Shown: positions 1 through 9,799, numbered from the stretch's first letter. The stretch: 64,000 nucleotides of DNA from Oscillospiraceae bacterium (GCA_015065885.1 SVPJ01000001.1:62001-126000); one strand, 5' to 3'. The notes: generated from the sequence alone by a model not told the origin. Numbers and translations are program-made.

Positions 1-51
1 GCATTCGTAGAGCACGTAATACGTATGAGACACGCAAAGAATGCCGAACCC

Positions 52-302
52 TAAGCAGAGGAGGCATATCCGAACCCGATTTTAACGGGCCGATTTTCCC
101 CTCGGCTGTGTTAAAATACTGTTTTTAGCCTTGCCGATGAAAAAATCGGCTCTGTTAAAATTCTTCGACCTAAAACGAGTAGAATTTCGTGCGATTTTTG
201 GTGCGGCGAAGGTGGCAAGGCTGTCGCCTGCCACCGACAACAAATCAAAAAGCGCGGAAATTATGCCGTTTTAGGCGTGTTCGGATGCGCCTCCTCTGCT
301 TA
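52..302. repeat. Element bounded by terminal inverted repeats (MITE-like or structured RNA)
   Basis: TAAGCAGAGGAGGCATATCCGAAC (52-75) matches the reverse complement of GTTCGGATGCGCCTCCTCTGCTTA (279-302) with 2 mismatches; internal hairpins at 133-150 and 211-235; no convincing ORF inside. Confidence 0.6.
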
Positions 303-395
303 AAGCAAGATATTTCGAAAAAATTTCGATGTTTTCGGGATTGCAACCGCACGATATTTGTGGTATGCTGTACCCTCGGAAGGGGAGTGGTTTGG

Positions 396-1736
396 ATGCA
401 TCGTATGCGCGCGTATTGGCATTATATGCAATACCGTCGCCGTCACAAGACGGTGCCGTCGTGTACCCGTGACATCTATAAGACCAGCCGCACGTTGTAT
501 ATTGTTGAAGCGGCACTCGAATATTTCGTGTCGTTGCTCGTCAGCGGGGCGTTCCTCGCCAAAGTCTCCACCCATCTCGGTATTTCGGACAGCCTTACGG
601 GTATCATTACCGCCTTTGTGTCGCTGGGGTGCAGCTTCCAGATGCTCTCCATCTTCATCAACCGCAAAAACGGCGTAAAACGCATGGTGATCGCGGCGTC
701 GATCCTCAATGAACTGCTCTTTGCGGGCATTTATCTCACCCCGTTCGTGCCGTTGCCTTCGGGCGGAAAAGCGGCGGTGTTTGTGGTGTGTATGATGGCG
801 GCGCACATTATACATCAAATGTTCAACTCCCCGAAGATCGGGTGGTATATGTCGCTGGTGGACGACCACAAACGCGGCGTGTTTACCGCCAACAAGGAAA
901 TCATTTCGCTTATCGGCGGTATGGTCTTCACCACCGTGATGGGCAATATGATGGACCGTTTTGAAGCGGCAGGCAATCTCATCGGCGGGTTTGTCGTGTG
1001 CGGCATTACCCTCTTCGTGCTGATGGTAAGTCACACGCTGACCTTTATCTTCTCAAAAGAAAAACCGCAAGAGACAACGGAAAACAGCGGTGCCTTTTTG
1101 CCTAAAGTACGCGCCCTGCTCAAAAATCGCTTGTACGTAAAAGCCGTGGCTGTCGGTGTGCTGTGGAACATTGCCACCCACTGTGCCACCCCGTTTTACG
1201 CCACCTATCAGATCAGCGAACTCGGCTTTTCCCTCTCCTTCGTCGCGGTGTTGGGGGTCGTCACCTCCATCGTACGCGCCCTCTTTTCCCGTCGTATGGG
1301 ACGGTTTGCCGACCGCCACTCCTTTGCAAAGATGATGCTGCTCTGCATTCTGTTGATGGCAAGTTCTTTCTGTGTGATGATGTTCACCGTTCCTCAAAAC
1401 GGTTACGTTTTCTTCACGGTATACACCGTGCTGTGCGCCATTGCGAATGCGGGCATCAACAGCGCCCTCATCAACCTGGTATTTGATTACGCCCCGTACG
1501 ACCTGCGCAGTGAAGCGCTTGCCCTGCAACGCACGGTGTACGGACTGGGCGGTTTCTTTGCCGCCGTGGCGGTCAGTCCCTTGATCGCGTATATCCAAGG
1601 AAACGGCAACCGTTTTCTCGGCATCCCCGTCTACGCCCAGCAGGTCACCTCCGCACTGGCGTTAGTCCTCACGCTCGCGGTGGCGCTCTTCCTCTATTTC
1701 GGCATGATCCGTAACAAAAAGGAGGGGACGGCATGA
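396..1736 (+). CDS. MFS transporter
   Basis: Multiple hydrophobic segments with MFS-like layout; ATG at 396 after a GGAAGGGGAG purine-rich RBS, in frame with ORF 189..1736. Confidence 0.8.
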   Translation: MHRMRAYWHYMQYRRRHKTVPSCTRDIYKTSRTLYIVEAALEYFVSLLVSGAFLAKVSTHLGISDSLTGIITAFVSLGCSFQMLSIFINRKNGVKRMVIAASILNELLFAGIYLTPFVPLPSGGKAAVFVVCMMAAHIIHQMFNSPKIGWYMSLVDDHKRGVFTANKEIISLIGGMVFTTVMGNMMDRFEAAGNLIGGFVVCGITLFVLMVSHTLTFIFSKEKPQETTENSGAFLPKVRALLKNRLYVKAVAVGVLWNIATHCATPFYATYQISELGFSLSFVAVLGVVTSIVRALFSRRMGRFADRHSFAKMMLLCILLMASSFCVMMFTVPQNGYVFFTVYTVLCAIANAGINSALINLVFDYAPYDLRSEALALQRTVYGLGGFFAAVAVSPLIAYIQGNGNRFLGIPVYAQQVTSALALVLTLAVALFLYFGMIRNKKEGTA

Positions 1737-2668
1737 CCTTAAAAGAAGTAGCAAAACGCGCCAACGTGTCGGTCTCCACCGCCTCGAAAGCCCTGCGCCG
1801 ATCCTTCGACGTGTCGGAGAATACCCGCCGGCGGGTATTCGAAGCAGCGCAAGCACTCGGCTATTTTCACGAAAAGAAGAAGGTTGCGACGGGCAACCGC
1901 CGTCCCGACGGGTGGACCTTTGCGGTACTCTGTCCCGAGGTCATCAGCCCGCGTTATTCCGCGGCGGTGCAGGAGATCGCGGCGGCGGCCAAAGCCGCAC
2001 GGTGCAACACCGTCATCTACAACACGGGTTTCGACCGCGCAGAAATTCTCGCTATCGCACAAGGGTGTGTGGACGACCCGCATATCGACGCGGTACTCTC
2101 GCTCGCGAGTTTGACCGACTTCACCACCACCTCCGTGCCCGTGGTGGTGTTTGCGGAACAAGCATCCGCCATCTATTCCACCGTGCATATTGATCTTAGC
2201 ACCGCTTTCGGTGCCATTCGCGATAAATACGCCGGGCGCACCGTTACGATCGCGGGGGAACAACTCACCCGCAACTATCGCCAACAGATTGCTCCGTGGC
2301 TCGCGTGTGACGAGGTGGTCGGCCGCGGACGGTATGATGAGGCGGGTGCCGACGCCGCCACGCAGTTGCTTGCACGCTCTACACTGCCCGACCTGATCAT
2401 CTGCACCTACGACGAGATTGCCTATGGACTGATCGCACACCTCACCGCACACGGCGTGGCAATTCCTGAAGATACCGAAGTTATCGCTATCAACAACAGT
2501 TATGCCTCCGAGTGGGTACACGGCGGTGTGTCGGCGGTGGCGTTTGATTACGGCGACGTGTTCCAAGCGGTAATCAACGACGTGGTGCACGATCTGCAAC
2601 AAAAGCAGGTGACCCCACGCCATCGGCGGGTCACCACCCGTTTTATCGAACGGAACACAACGAAATGA
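1733..2668 (+). CDS. LacI family transcriptional regulator
   Basis: N-terminal MTLKEVAKRANVSVSTASKALRRSFDVSENTRRRVFEAAQALGY LacI HTH; periplasmic-binding-like C-terminus; 4-bp overlap with MFS gene. Confidence 0.92.
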   Translation: MTLKEVAKRANVSVSTASKALRRSFDVSENTRRRVFEAAQALGYFHEKKKVATGNRRPDGWTFAVLCPEVISPRYSAAVQEIAAAAKAARCNTVIYNTGFDRAEILAIAQGCVDDPHIDAVLSLASLTDFTTTSVPVVVFAEQASAIYSTVHIDLSTAFGAIRDKYAGRTVTIAGEQLTRNYRQQIAPWLACDEVVGRGRYDEAGADAATQLLARSTLPDLIICTYDEIAYGLIAHLTAHGVAIPEDTEVIAINNSYASEWVHGGVSAVAFDYGDVFQAVINDVVHDLQQKQVTPRHRRVTTRFIERNTTK

Positions 2669-2690
2669 GCAAAAAATGAGAAAAAGAAAA

Positions 2691-2712
2691 GGTCGGCAAA
2701 AGCCGACCTTTT
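2691..2712. terminator. Intrinsic terminator
   Basis: GGTCGGC-aaaa-GCCGACC followed by TTTTT. Confidence 0.8.
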
Positions 2713-2714
2713 TG

Positions 2715-3839
2715 TTATTCCTTATACCCGAGCGTGCCGTTGGCGGAGGCTTTCAAATACGCATTGATGAAGCCGTCCAAGTCACCGTCCATCACCGCGT
2801 TGATGTTGCCCATTTCAAAGCCCGTGCGGTGGTCTTTCGCCAAAGTGTACGGCATAAAGACGTAGGAACGAATTTGGCTGCCCCATTCGATCTGTGCCTG
2901 CGTACCCTTGATATCGTCGATCTTGTCGAGATGTTCGCGCTCTTTGATCTCGAGCAGCTTCGCCTTCAGCATATTCATCGCCGTATCGCGGTTTTGGAAC
3001 TGGCTGCGCTCGGTCTGGCACGCCACCACGATCCCCGTGGGAATGTGGGTCAAACGCACGGCAGACGAGGTCTTGTTGATGTGCTGGCCGCCCGCGCCGG
3101 ACGAGCGGAACACATCCATCTTCACGTCCTCGGGACGGATATCCACCTGAATGGTGTCGTCCAGTTCCGGCATCACTTCCACCGCCGCAAAGGAGGTGTG
3201 ACGACGGCCCGACGCGTCAAACGGGGACACACGCACCAAACGGTGTACGCCCGCTTCGCCCTTCAAAAAGCCGTAGACGTTTTCGCCTTCGATCATAATG
3301 CTCGCGCTCTTGAGACCCGCAGGGTCACCGTCCACGTAGTCGAGCAATTTATAATTGTAACCGTGGCTTTCCGCCCAACGGGTGTACATGCGGTAGAGCA
3401 TCGACGCCCAATCCTGCGCTTCGGTGCCGCCCGCGCCCGCGTGGAAGGACAAGATGGCGTTGCGGCTGTCGTATTCACCCGTAAGCAACGTCGCCAAACG
3501 CTGTTGTTCGAGCGAAGCGGCAATGCCGTCCACCGCCGTCGCGCATTCCTCCAAAAGCGACTCGTCCTCTTCCTCGTTGGCAAGTTCGATCAAGGTGACG
3601 GTATCGTGATAGGATGCCACCAGCGTTTCGTACGCTTCGATCTTACCCTTCAGCCGTGCCGCACGCTGGGTAACTTCCTGCGCACGCTCCATATTATCCC
3701 AAAAGCCGTCCTCCGCCGCACGCATATCCAGTTCTTCCACCTCGGTGCGCATCTGGCGAAGACCGATCGCGTTTTGCAGATCGTCAATGTCCGGCCACAG
3801 GGCTTCCAGTTTCAACTTCAATTCTTCAAATGCCAGCAT
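2715..3839 (-). CDS. prfB: Peptide chain release factor 2, no programmed frameshift
   Basis: GGQHINKTSSAVRLTHIPTGIVVACQTERSQFQNR; start MLAFEELKLKLEAL; continuous frame across the usual frameshift position. Confidence 0.95.
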   Translation of the reverse strand: MLAFEELKLKLEALWPDIDDLQNAIGLRQMRTEVEELDMRAAEDGFWDNMERAQEVTQRAARLKGKIEAYETLVASYHDTVTLIELANEEEDESLLEECATAVDGIAASLEQQRLATLLTGEYDSRNAILSFHAGAGGTEAQDWASMLYRMYTRWAESHGYNYKLLDYVDGDPAGLKSASIMIEGENVYGFLKGEAGVHRLVRVSPFDASGRRHTSFAAVEVMPELDDTIQVDIRPEDVKMDVFRSSGAGGQHINKTSSAVRLTHIPTGIVVACQTERSQFQNRDTAMNMLKAKLLEIKEREHLDKIDDIKGTQAQIEWGSQIRSYVFMPYTLAKDHRTGFEMGNINAVMDGDLDGFINAYLKASANGTLGYKE

Positions 3840-3990
3840 AGTATGCTCCTTTGCATTGGTATCCTTAGTATTATACCGAAAAACACCGCATTTGTAAAGT
3901 ATTTTTTGTAAAAGGGAAAAGTTCTGCGGTACACCGTCCGATCGTGAAAGGGTACAAAGGCTCTCCCCCACAACCCTCCCAAACCACCAC

Positions 3991-4029
3991 AAAACAAAGG
4001 CAAGCGAGATTTCGCTTGCCTTTGTTTTG
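3991..4029. terminator. Bidirectional intrinsic terminator
   Basis: AAAACAAAGGCAAGCGA...TCGCTTGCCTTTGTTTT. Confidence 0.85.
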
Positions 4030-4030
4030 C

Positions 4031-4861
4031 TTATTTCAACAGGTCGATCAGTTCACCCAGCACCGGCTCAAACGCCGCGCCGTACCAGTGGTTGTCGAGT
4101 TTCGCCGTGGTGTCGATACACGCCACCGTGTAGTCCGCCGCAATGCGGGCGGCGTCCACCGCACTCTTGCCGCGCACCAACGCGCCCACGAACGCCGAGG
4201 CGTAGATATCCCCCGTGCCGTGGCAACTGTTTTGGCGTTTGGGGTGTTCATAGTACTGCGCCGCACCGTCTTCGCTCACCAACACGCCCGTCCTGCCCGC
4301 GGCAAACGAAACGCCCGTGAACACCACCGTTTTCGCGCCCAGCGCGTGCAGTTTTGCCACCACGTCGTCAATATACGCGCGGTCATACTGCTCGGTATAC
4401 GGCGTATCGGTCAAGAAGCAGGCTTCGGTGAGGTTCGGCACCACCACGTCCGCCGCACCGCACAAGCCTTTCATTGCTTCGACGTACGCCATGTCAAACA
4501 GCGGGTAGAGTTTGCCGTTGTCCGCCATCGCGGGGTCCACCACCCGCACACCGCCTGCTTTCAGCACGGTATCGAACAGTGCTTTCACGTAGTCGATCTG
4601 CTCGGTACTGCCGAGATACCCCGTGTAGATCGCGTCAAACGCGAGATTCTCCTTTTGCCAATGAGCGGCGATCGCGGGCATATCCTCGGTGAGGTCGCGG
4701 AAGGTAAACCCGCTGAAACCCGCCGTGTGGGTAGACAGCACCGCCGACGGCAACACCGCCGTTTCCACCCCGCACGCCGAAATGATGGGCAACGCCACCG
4801 TGAGCGAACACTGCCCCACGCAGGAGATATCCTGCACCGTTAATACTCTCTTATAATCCAT
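4031..4861 (-). CDS. Pyridoxamine/pyridoxal kinase (ribokinase-like)
   Basis: MDYKRVLTVQDISCVGQCSLTVALPIISACGVETAVLPSAVLSTHTAGF; C-terminal HGTGDIYASAFVGAL kinase motif. Confidence 0.85.
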   Translation of the reverse strand: MDYKRVLTVQDISCVGQCSLTVALPIISACGVETAVLPSAVLSTHTAGFSGFTFRDLTEDMPAIAAHWQKENLAFDAIYTGYLGSTEQIDYVKALFDTVLKAGGVRVVDPAMADNGKLYPLFDMAYVEAMKGLCGAADVVVPNLTEACFLTDTPYTEQYDRAYIDDVVAKLHALGAKTVVFTGVSFAAGRTGVLVSEDGAAQYYEHPKRQNSCHGTGDIYASAFVGALVRGKSAVDAARIAADYTVACIDTTAKLDNHWYGAAFEPVLGELIDLLK

Positions 4862-4956
4862 AACGCACACTTCCTTTGTACGCCACTATACGCCCTTTTT
4901 GGTAATAAGTAAATGTCCAGAAGGATATATTTTTATATGACCAGATTGGCATGACC

Positions 4957-4985
4957 TTGCAATCCCCATCACAATATGCTACAAT
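4957..4985 (+). promoter_or_regulatory. Sigma-70-type promoter for ABC operon
   Basis: TTGCAA-N17-TACAAT. Confidence 0.6.
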
Positions 4986-5038
4986 GGTGACGGAAAGGAA
5001 AACATCGAAAACATTCGTTGACCGCGGGAGGTGTTTTT

Positions 5039-6145
5039 TTGAAATCCGTTCTCTTACTGTTCAAACTGTGGCGGGCGGGATACCGCGCTGCACGCGGTCT
5101 GTGGTGGCTCACCACCGTGACCGTGCTCAGTTGTTTTTTGTTGTTGCTGTATATGTATATGACACCGTTTGTCGAAGCACGCAACTCCATCTATTCCAAC
5201 CTCGCCTATCGCCACACGACAGTCGAACGACTCGGCACACCCGACGCCTCACAGTGGGAGGCGGTGTGCACGCTGTTGGAGGAAAGCCGTGTTGTGGATT
5301 ATTACATACTGAAAAAGCCGCTGAAACAGCCGGCGTGCGGCACGCTGAACAGTATATCCACCGTAATACCGACCAATGCGAACCCGTATGCATGGCAAAA
5401 ACTGAACCGTGATCTGCTGTGCGACAGCCAATACGGCGAGCCCCTCCCCGGCTGTGCCTACATAAACAGAGAGCATGCCTTTGCAGGTACGCTCAATTTA
5501 AGCGATGGCGATGTCTTCTCTGCGGATGAATTGTCCTTGACCTACGTTGTGGGCATTTGGGGAGACGACCTGTTCGACATTTTAATCAACGAAAAGGATT
5601 TTGCCGCTCTTGAGCAAGCACCGAGCAGTTTTATCTACGGCATCTCCCCCTTTGCAACCCGCAGTGCGGTGGAACAGTTGAACCGTGAGTTGGCGAAAAT
5701 TTTACCGCAAGCGCGTTTTTCTATCACATTTGACCGTTCACTCGGCGTGAAAGTCACAGGTGGTCTGTTCTACGACCCACAGTTTATTGGCGTGGTGTGT
5801 GCCGCACTGCTCGCGTGGTTCCTTTTGTACCGTCATTGGATCGACCTACGCGCCCGTCAACTGGCGATCACCCGCCTGCTGGGTTGTCGGCGGCGCACGC
5901 TGTTCTTGACATTGACGGGAGAGGCGATGTTTAACACCCTCCTAACCTTTGCAATCACCCTCAGCGGTTACGCACTGTGGTGGGCGGTGGTAGAAAAAAC
6001 GCCCCGCAACGCGCTGCTGCTGTGTGGGGATGCGCTCCGCTTGCTCGGCGCATTGCTCGTGGTCGGCGCCGTCATCGGCGCTGCCGCCGCACGGCGGGTC
6101 ACCGGCCGCGTGCTATCCGACGTCGGGAAAGGAGGAGGACGATGA
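5039..6145 (+). CDS. ABC transporter permease, FtsX-like (first)
   Basis: TTG start after GGGAGGTG; N-terminal TM, large extracytoplasmic region, C-terminal TM cluster; precedes second permease and ATPase. Confidence 0.65.
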   Translation: MKSVLLLFKLWRAGYRAARGLWWLTTVTVLSCFLLLLYMYMTPFVEARNSIYSNLAYRHTTVERLGTPDASQWEAVCTLLEESRVVDYYILKKPLKQPACGTLNSISTVIPTNANPYAWQKLNRDLLCDSQYGEPLPGCAYINREHAFAGTLNLSDGDVFSADELSLTYVVGIWGDDLFDILINEKDFAALEQAPSSFIYGISPFATRSAVEQLNRELAKILPQARFSITFDRSLGVKVTGGLFYDPQFIGVVCAALLAWFLLYRHWIDLRARQLAITRLLGCRRRTLFLTLTGEAMFNTLLTFAITLSGYALWWAVVEKTPRNALLLCGDALRLLGALLVVGAVIGAAAARRVTGRVLSDVGKGGGR

Positions 6146-7287
6146 GACGGTTTTTGAAGTGCCTGCACCTTAACGCGCGCCACACGCTAAAAAAGCAATG
6201 GCCACTCTTTTGGGCACTGATATTTCTGCTTATTCTACTCGCGTATTCGGTAGATCTGGCCGTCGGTTTATCGCTGGAACATTACGATTATATCGGCCAC
6301 TATTTTGACCGCACCGAAAAGCCCTACGTCGCCTTGTCGTTGAACTCACGGTACGACACTATGCCTCCCGAATCGCTATGGCAGGAAGTATATGATGCAT
6401 GTGGGGAGCGGCCGCTTGTCGGTTCGTTCACTCAAAATTATGACGGCACTTTCTCCTATTGCGAATACGATCCCGGCCTGTTGGGCATCACCCCCTCACT
6501 GCAAAGCGGACGATGGCTCACCCCCGCCGATGCGGATGAAGGCACTCTTGCCTGCGTTGTAAGCAACGGTTTGGCAACGGCCTACCCGCTCGGTTCCACC
6601 TTCTCACGTCCAACATACGTTGAAGATGAGAGCGCGCCCAACGGGCTGCGGGAAACGAGCATTTCGTATCAAGTGGTAGGGATATTGGACGAAGACGAAC
6701 ACCCGATGGTGTTCAACCTCTCACGCGGTACACCGATCACCTTCGACCGTTGCGTGGATCTGATGTATGAAGGCGACTTTGTGATAACAACGACCCCCGC
6801 TACCTTACCTGCTTCCACCATGTGGTTTCAAACCGAGGTGTCCGTAAAGGAGATGCAAACCCGCCTTAAACAATACGGCACGGTCATGAGTGCGGAGCAA
6901 TTGACAAAAGCATATACGAAAAACAAACTTCGCGGTATATTTGATGAGGGTGAGATACAACTGTATTTCATGTTACTGGCGATACTCATTACGATCAGCA
7001 CCGCCGTCATTCATTTCGGGCACACACGGCGGGATTACGCGGTGATGTATTTGTTGGGACAATCACGGCACATGCTCACCGCCACCACTATTACGCTGTA
7101 CGGCTTGGCGGTAGCGATCAGCGTTCCGCTCGGCATTCTGTGGTCGTTTTTGCAACACGGTGTCATGATCTCGGTAGCACGGTGGTGCGTGGTTGGTGTC
7201 GCAGCGGTCGCCATGCTCTGTATCAGCATCGTGATTGCTTGCTTCTTCCGCCGCAGTCCCATGCAGTTGTTTACCGAAAATCGATAG
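6142..7287 (+). CDS. ABC transporter permease, FtsX-like (second)
   Basis: ATG at 6142 after GGAGGAGG; same layout as previous gene; 4-bp overlap. Confidence 0.7.
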   Translation: MRRFLKCLHLNARHTLKKQWPLFWALIFLLILLAYSVDLAVGLSLEHYDYIGHYFDRTEKPYVALSLNSRYDTMPPESLWQEVYDACGERPLVGSFTQNYDGTFSYCEYDPGLLGITPSLQSGRWLTPADADEGTLACVVSNGLATAYPLGSTFSRPTYVEDESAPNGLRETSISYQVVGILDEDEHPMVFNLSRGTPITFDRCVDLMYEGDFVITTTPATLPASTMWFQTEVSVKEMQTRLKQYGTVMSAEQLTKAYTKNKLRGIFDEGEIQLYFMLLAILITISTAVIHFGHTRRDYAVMYLLGQSRHMLTATTITLYGLAVAISVPLGILWSFLQHGVMISVARWCVVGVAAVAMLCISIVIACFFRRSPMQLFTENR

Positions 7288-7300
7288 AAAGGGTGACGAT

Positions 7301-7966
7301 ATGTTTATTGAACTTACAGGTATCGGCAAGCGCTATACCATCGACAAAACCACGTTTTGCGACGCGCTGACCGACGTTACGCTTTCCATCGACGAAGGCG
7401 AGATCACCGCCATCGTCGGGCGGTCGGGTGCGGGCAAATCCACACTTTTGCACATTCTGGGGGCAATGGAGCCGCCCACCGTCGGCACGTATCTGCTGAA
7501 CGGTACTGACGTCACCCAATGCCGCGACAGCGAACTGGCGGCACTGCGCAACCGCTATATGGGCTTCGTGTTGCAGGAATTTGCACTGATCAACGATCTG
7601 AGCGTGGCGGACAACGTGCTGTTGCCTGCGTACTTTAACGACCGCCCCTTGCGCACAGCGCGCGCCGCGGTCACACCGTTGCTCGAGCAGGTCGGCATCG
7701 CGCACTTAAAGCGCAAGAAGGCGCGTCATCTTTCGGGCGGTGAGCGGCAACGTGTGGCGATCGCCCGCGCCTTGCTGAACGACCCCGCACTGATCTTAGC
7801 GGACGAGCCGACGGGCAATCTGGACAGCGAGACCGCCGCCGCCATCTTTTCGCTGTTTCAATCCCTGCGTGACCGCGGAAAGACCATCATCATGGTGACA
7901 CACGACAACGATCTCGCCGCACGGTGCGACCGTATTATCCGCATTTCCGACGGCCGCGTGGTGTAA
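7301..7966 (+). CDS. ABC transporter ATP-binding protein (MacB/LolD-type)
   Basis: GRSGAGKST Walker [16 protein letters not shown] signature, [13 protein letters not shown] Walker B. Confidence 0.95.
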   Translation: MFIELTGIGKRYTIDKTTFCDALTDVTLSIDEGEITAIVGRSGAGKSTLLHILGAMEPPTVGTYLLNGTDVTQCRDSELAALRNRYMGFVLQEFALINDLSVADNVLLPAYFNDRPLRTARAAVTPLLEQVGIAHLKRKKARHLSGGERQRVAIARALLNDPALILADEPTGNLDSETAAAIFSLFQSLRDRGKTIIMVTHDNDLAARCDRIIRISDGRVV

Positions 7967-8000
7967 GACCACGCGTTACCGTGGATGCAAACAGGAATAA

Positions 8001-8046
8001 AAACAGAGAGAACGTATCGCAAAGGATACCTTCTCTCTGTTTGTTT
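8001..8046 (+). terminator. Intrinsic terminator
   Basis: AAACAGAGAGAA (8001-8012) pairs with TTCTCTCTGTTT (8031-8042), T-rich tail. Confidence 0.8.
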
Positions 8047-8148
8047 TACGGATATTCACTTAACCTCGAAAGCGGCTGTGACCCTTGCCGAACTTGGCGC
8101 GGAGGGATGTTCATTTTCAAACAACCCCCGTCTTTTGACAGCACTCTG

Positions 8149-9225
8149 CTACCTCTTCTCCCGCCGTCGGGCACGGCGGACGCGGTGAATGTGGCGTTCA
8201 AAGTCACCGCTTGTGAGCAGTTCTGCCAGCACGTACTGCTCGAACACCGGCACGGTACAGGAATAAAATCCCACCGTCTCCTCAAACCGCGAAAGCAGGG
8301 AGGGCGGCAACACCATATACCCCACGCGGATGGACGGGGCCACCGTGCGGGAAAAGGTGTTAAGGTAGATCACCCGCTCGTCGGTACACAGCGAAAAGAG
8401 CGGGTCTTCGTTTTTGGTGGACACGGTGAGTTCCGAATCGTAGTTATCCTCCACGATGTAGCCGTCACGGCGGGTCGCCCACCGCAGGTATTCCGCCCGC
8501 TTGGAAGCACTTGCCGTCACCCCGCTCGGATAACTGTTAAACGGGGTCACGTGCAACACCCGCGCCTGCGTCGCCGTAAGTGCGGCGGAGGCGATGCCGT
8601 CCGCCTCCATGCGAAGCGGGTCACACGGAATGCCGCTTGCTTCGTACACCCGCCGAATCTTGTCGTAGGACGGGTCTTCCAGTGCAAACGTACACCCGCG
8701 AAACATCTGCGAGAGCAAACTGTAGAGATACTCCGCACCCGAGCCGATGATGACCTGATGCGCGCCCACCGCCATGCCGTGCCGCCGCGCAAGATACTCC
8801 GCCACCGCCGCACGCAACGGTGCGCACCCGTGGTTGGGGGACTTTTGCAGGATCGCCTCCCCCTGCTCGGCAAGTACCCGCCGCATGGTGCGTGCCAACA
8901 CCGAAAAGGGGAACGCCGTCGCTTTGTGCAACGTCGGCGTGACCGTCGGGGTCACCGCCGCCGTGTGCAACGGCAAAAAGTCGTCTGCGCGATAGATGAC
9001 AAAGTACCCGCTGCGCTCACGCGCTTCGATGTACCCCTCTTCCGCAAGCAGGGCGTAGGCGTGTTCCGCCGTCACCACGCTGACCCCCGCCTCCTCTGAA
9101 AGCAGACGCTTCGACGGCATCTTTTTGCCGTACGGGTACACCCCCGCGGTGATATCGCGGCGTAACTGTTCGTATAACTGCATATACGCACTCTTTTTGA
9201 TCTGTTCATCCAAACGATACGCCAT
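8149..9225 (-). CDS. MocR/GabR-type GntR-aminotransferase regulator, C-terminally truncated
   Basis: GntR HTH MQLYEQLRRDITAGVYPYGKKMPSKRLLSEEAGVS plus PLP-aminotransferase-like domain; stops at RRARRREKR, earlier than expected for the fold. Confidence 0.85.
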   Translation of the reverse strand: MAYRLDEQIKKSAYMQLYEQLRRDITAGVYPYGKKMPSKRLLSEEAGVSVVTAEHAYALLAEEGYIEARERSGYFVIYRADDFLPLHTAAVTPTVTPTLHKATAFPFSVLARTMRRVLAEQGEAILQKSPNHGCAPLRAAVAEYLARRHGMAVGAHQVIIGSGAEYLYSLLSQMFRGCTFALEDPSYDKIRRVYEASGIPCDPLRMEADGIASAALTATQARVLHVTPFNSYPSGVTASASKRAEYLRWATRRDGYIVEDNYDSELTVSTKNEDPLFSLCTDERVIYLNTFSRTVAPSIRVGYMVLPPSLLSRFEETVGFYSCTVPVFEQYVLAELLTSGDFERHIHRVRRARRREKR

Positions 9226-9276
9226 CTGGTATTACCAACTTTCAAAAATTCGTTCAAAGTTAGTATACCAGATGGC
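9221..9276. promoter_or_regulatory. Long inverted repeat over the MocR start codon (operator or RNA hairpin)
   Basis: GCCATCTGGTATTACCAACTTT (9221-9242) and AAAGTTAGTATACCAGATGGC (9256-9276) are near-perfect inverted arms. Confidence 0.75.
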
Positions 9277-9292
9277 GTCCGTTTTGTAAAGA

Positions 9293-9799
9293 TTATTCCA
9301 CCACTTCGATCTGTACGGCACGCATCGCTTGCAAAGCGGTGCGATGGCTCTCCTCGCTCACACCTGCCGAGCAGGTGCCGTCCACCGTGACGGTGGCTTC
9401 GGGGAACGCGGCTTTTACGAGCATCGCGTTGGAGATCACGCAGATATCGGTACACAGCCCGCACAACGTGACCTCATCCACGTCACCGTAGTCCGCCAAG
9501 ATGCGCGGCAAGTCCACGCTGCCGAAGGTGGGTTTATCCACCACGCGGGTGACATAGGGCAAAAGTTCCGACACGATCTGCCAGCCTGCGGTGTCTTTTA
9601 CACAATGCACCACCGGAAGTTTGCGTCCTTCCTGCGTCTGCCTATAGTCCTCACCGTGGGTGTCCCGTGTGAACAGCACCGTGCCGTCGAACGCTTTCAC
9701 CTTTTCGACCACACGCGGCACGATCGCTTCGGCCGCCGCACTGCCCAGTGCGCCGCGCACAAAATCCTCCTGCATATCCACAACGATCAGAAATTTCAT
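9293..9799 (-). CDS. Isochorismatase/nicotinamidase-like cysteine hydrolase
   Basis: MKFLIVVDMQEDFV...TLCGLCTDICVISNAMLVKAAFPEA. Confidence 0.85.
   Translation of the reverse strand: MKFLIVVDMQEDFVRGALGSAAAEAIVPRVVEKVKAFDGTVLFTRDTHGEDYRQTQEGRKLPVVHCVKDTAGWQIVSELLPYVTRVVDKPTFGSVDLPRILADYGDVDEVTLCGLCTDICVISNAMLVKAAFPEATVTVDGTCSAGVSEESHRTALQAMRAVQIEVVE

Noticed and set aside
2676-3911. Long plus-strand ORF (411 aa) opposite prfB
   Set aside because: Shadow ORF from codon bias; no recognisable domain, and prfB is unambiguous on the other strand
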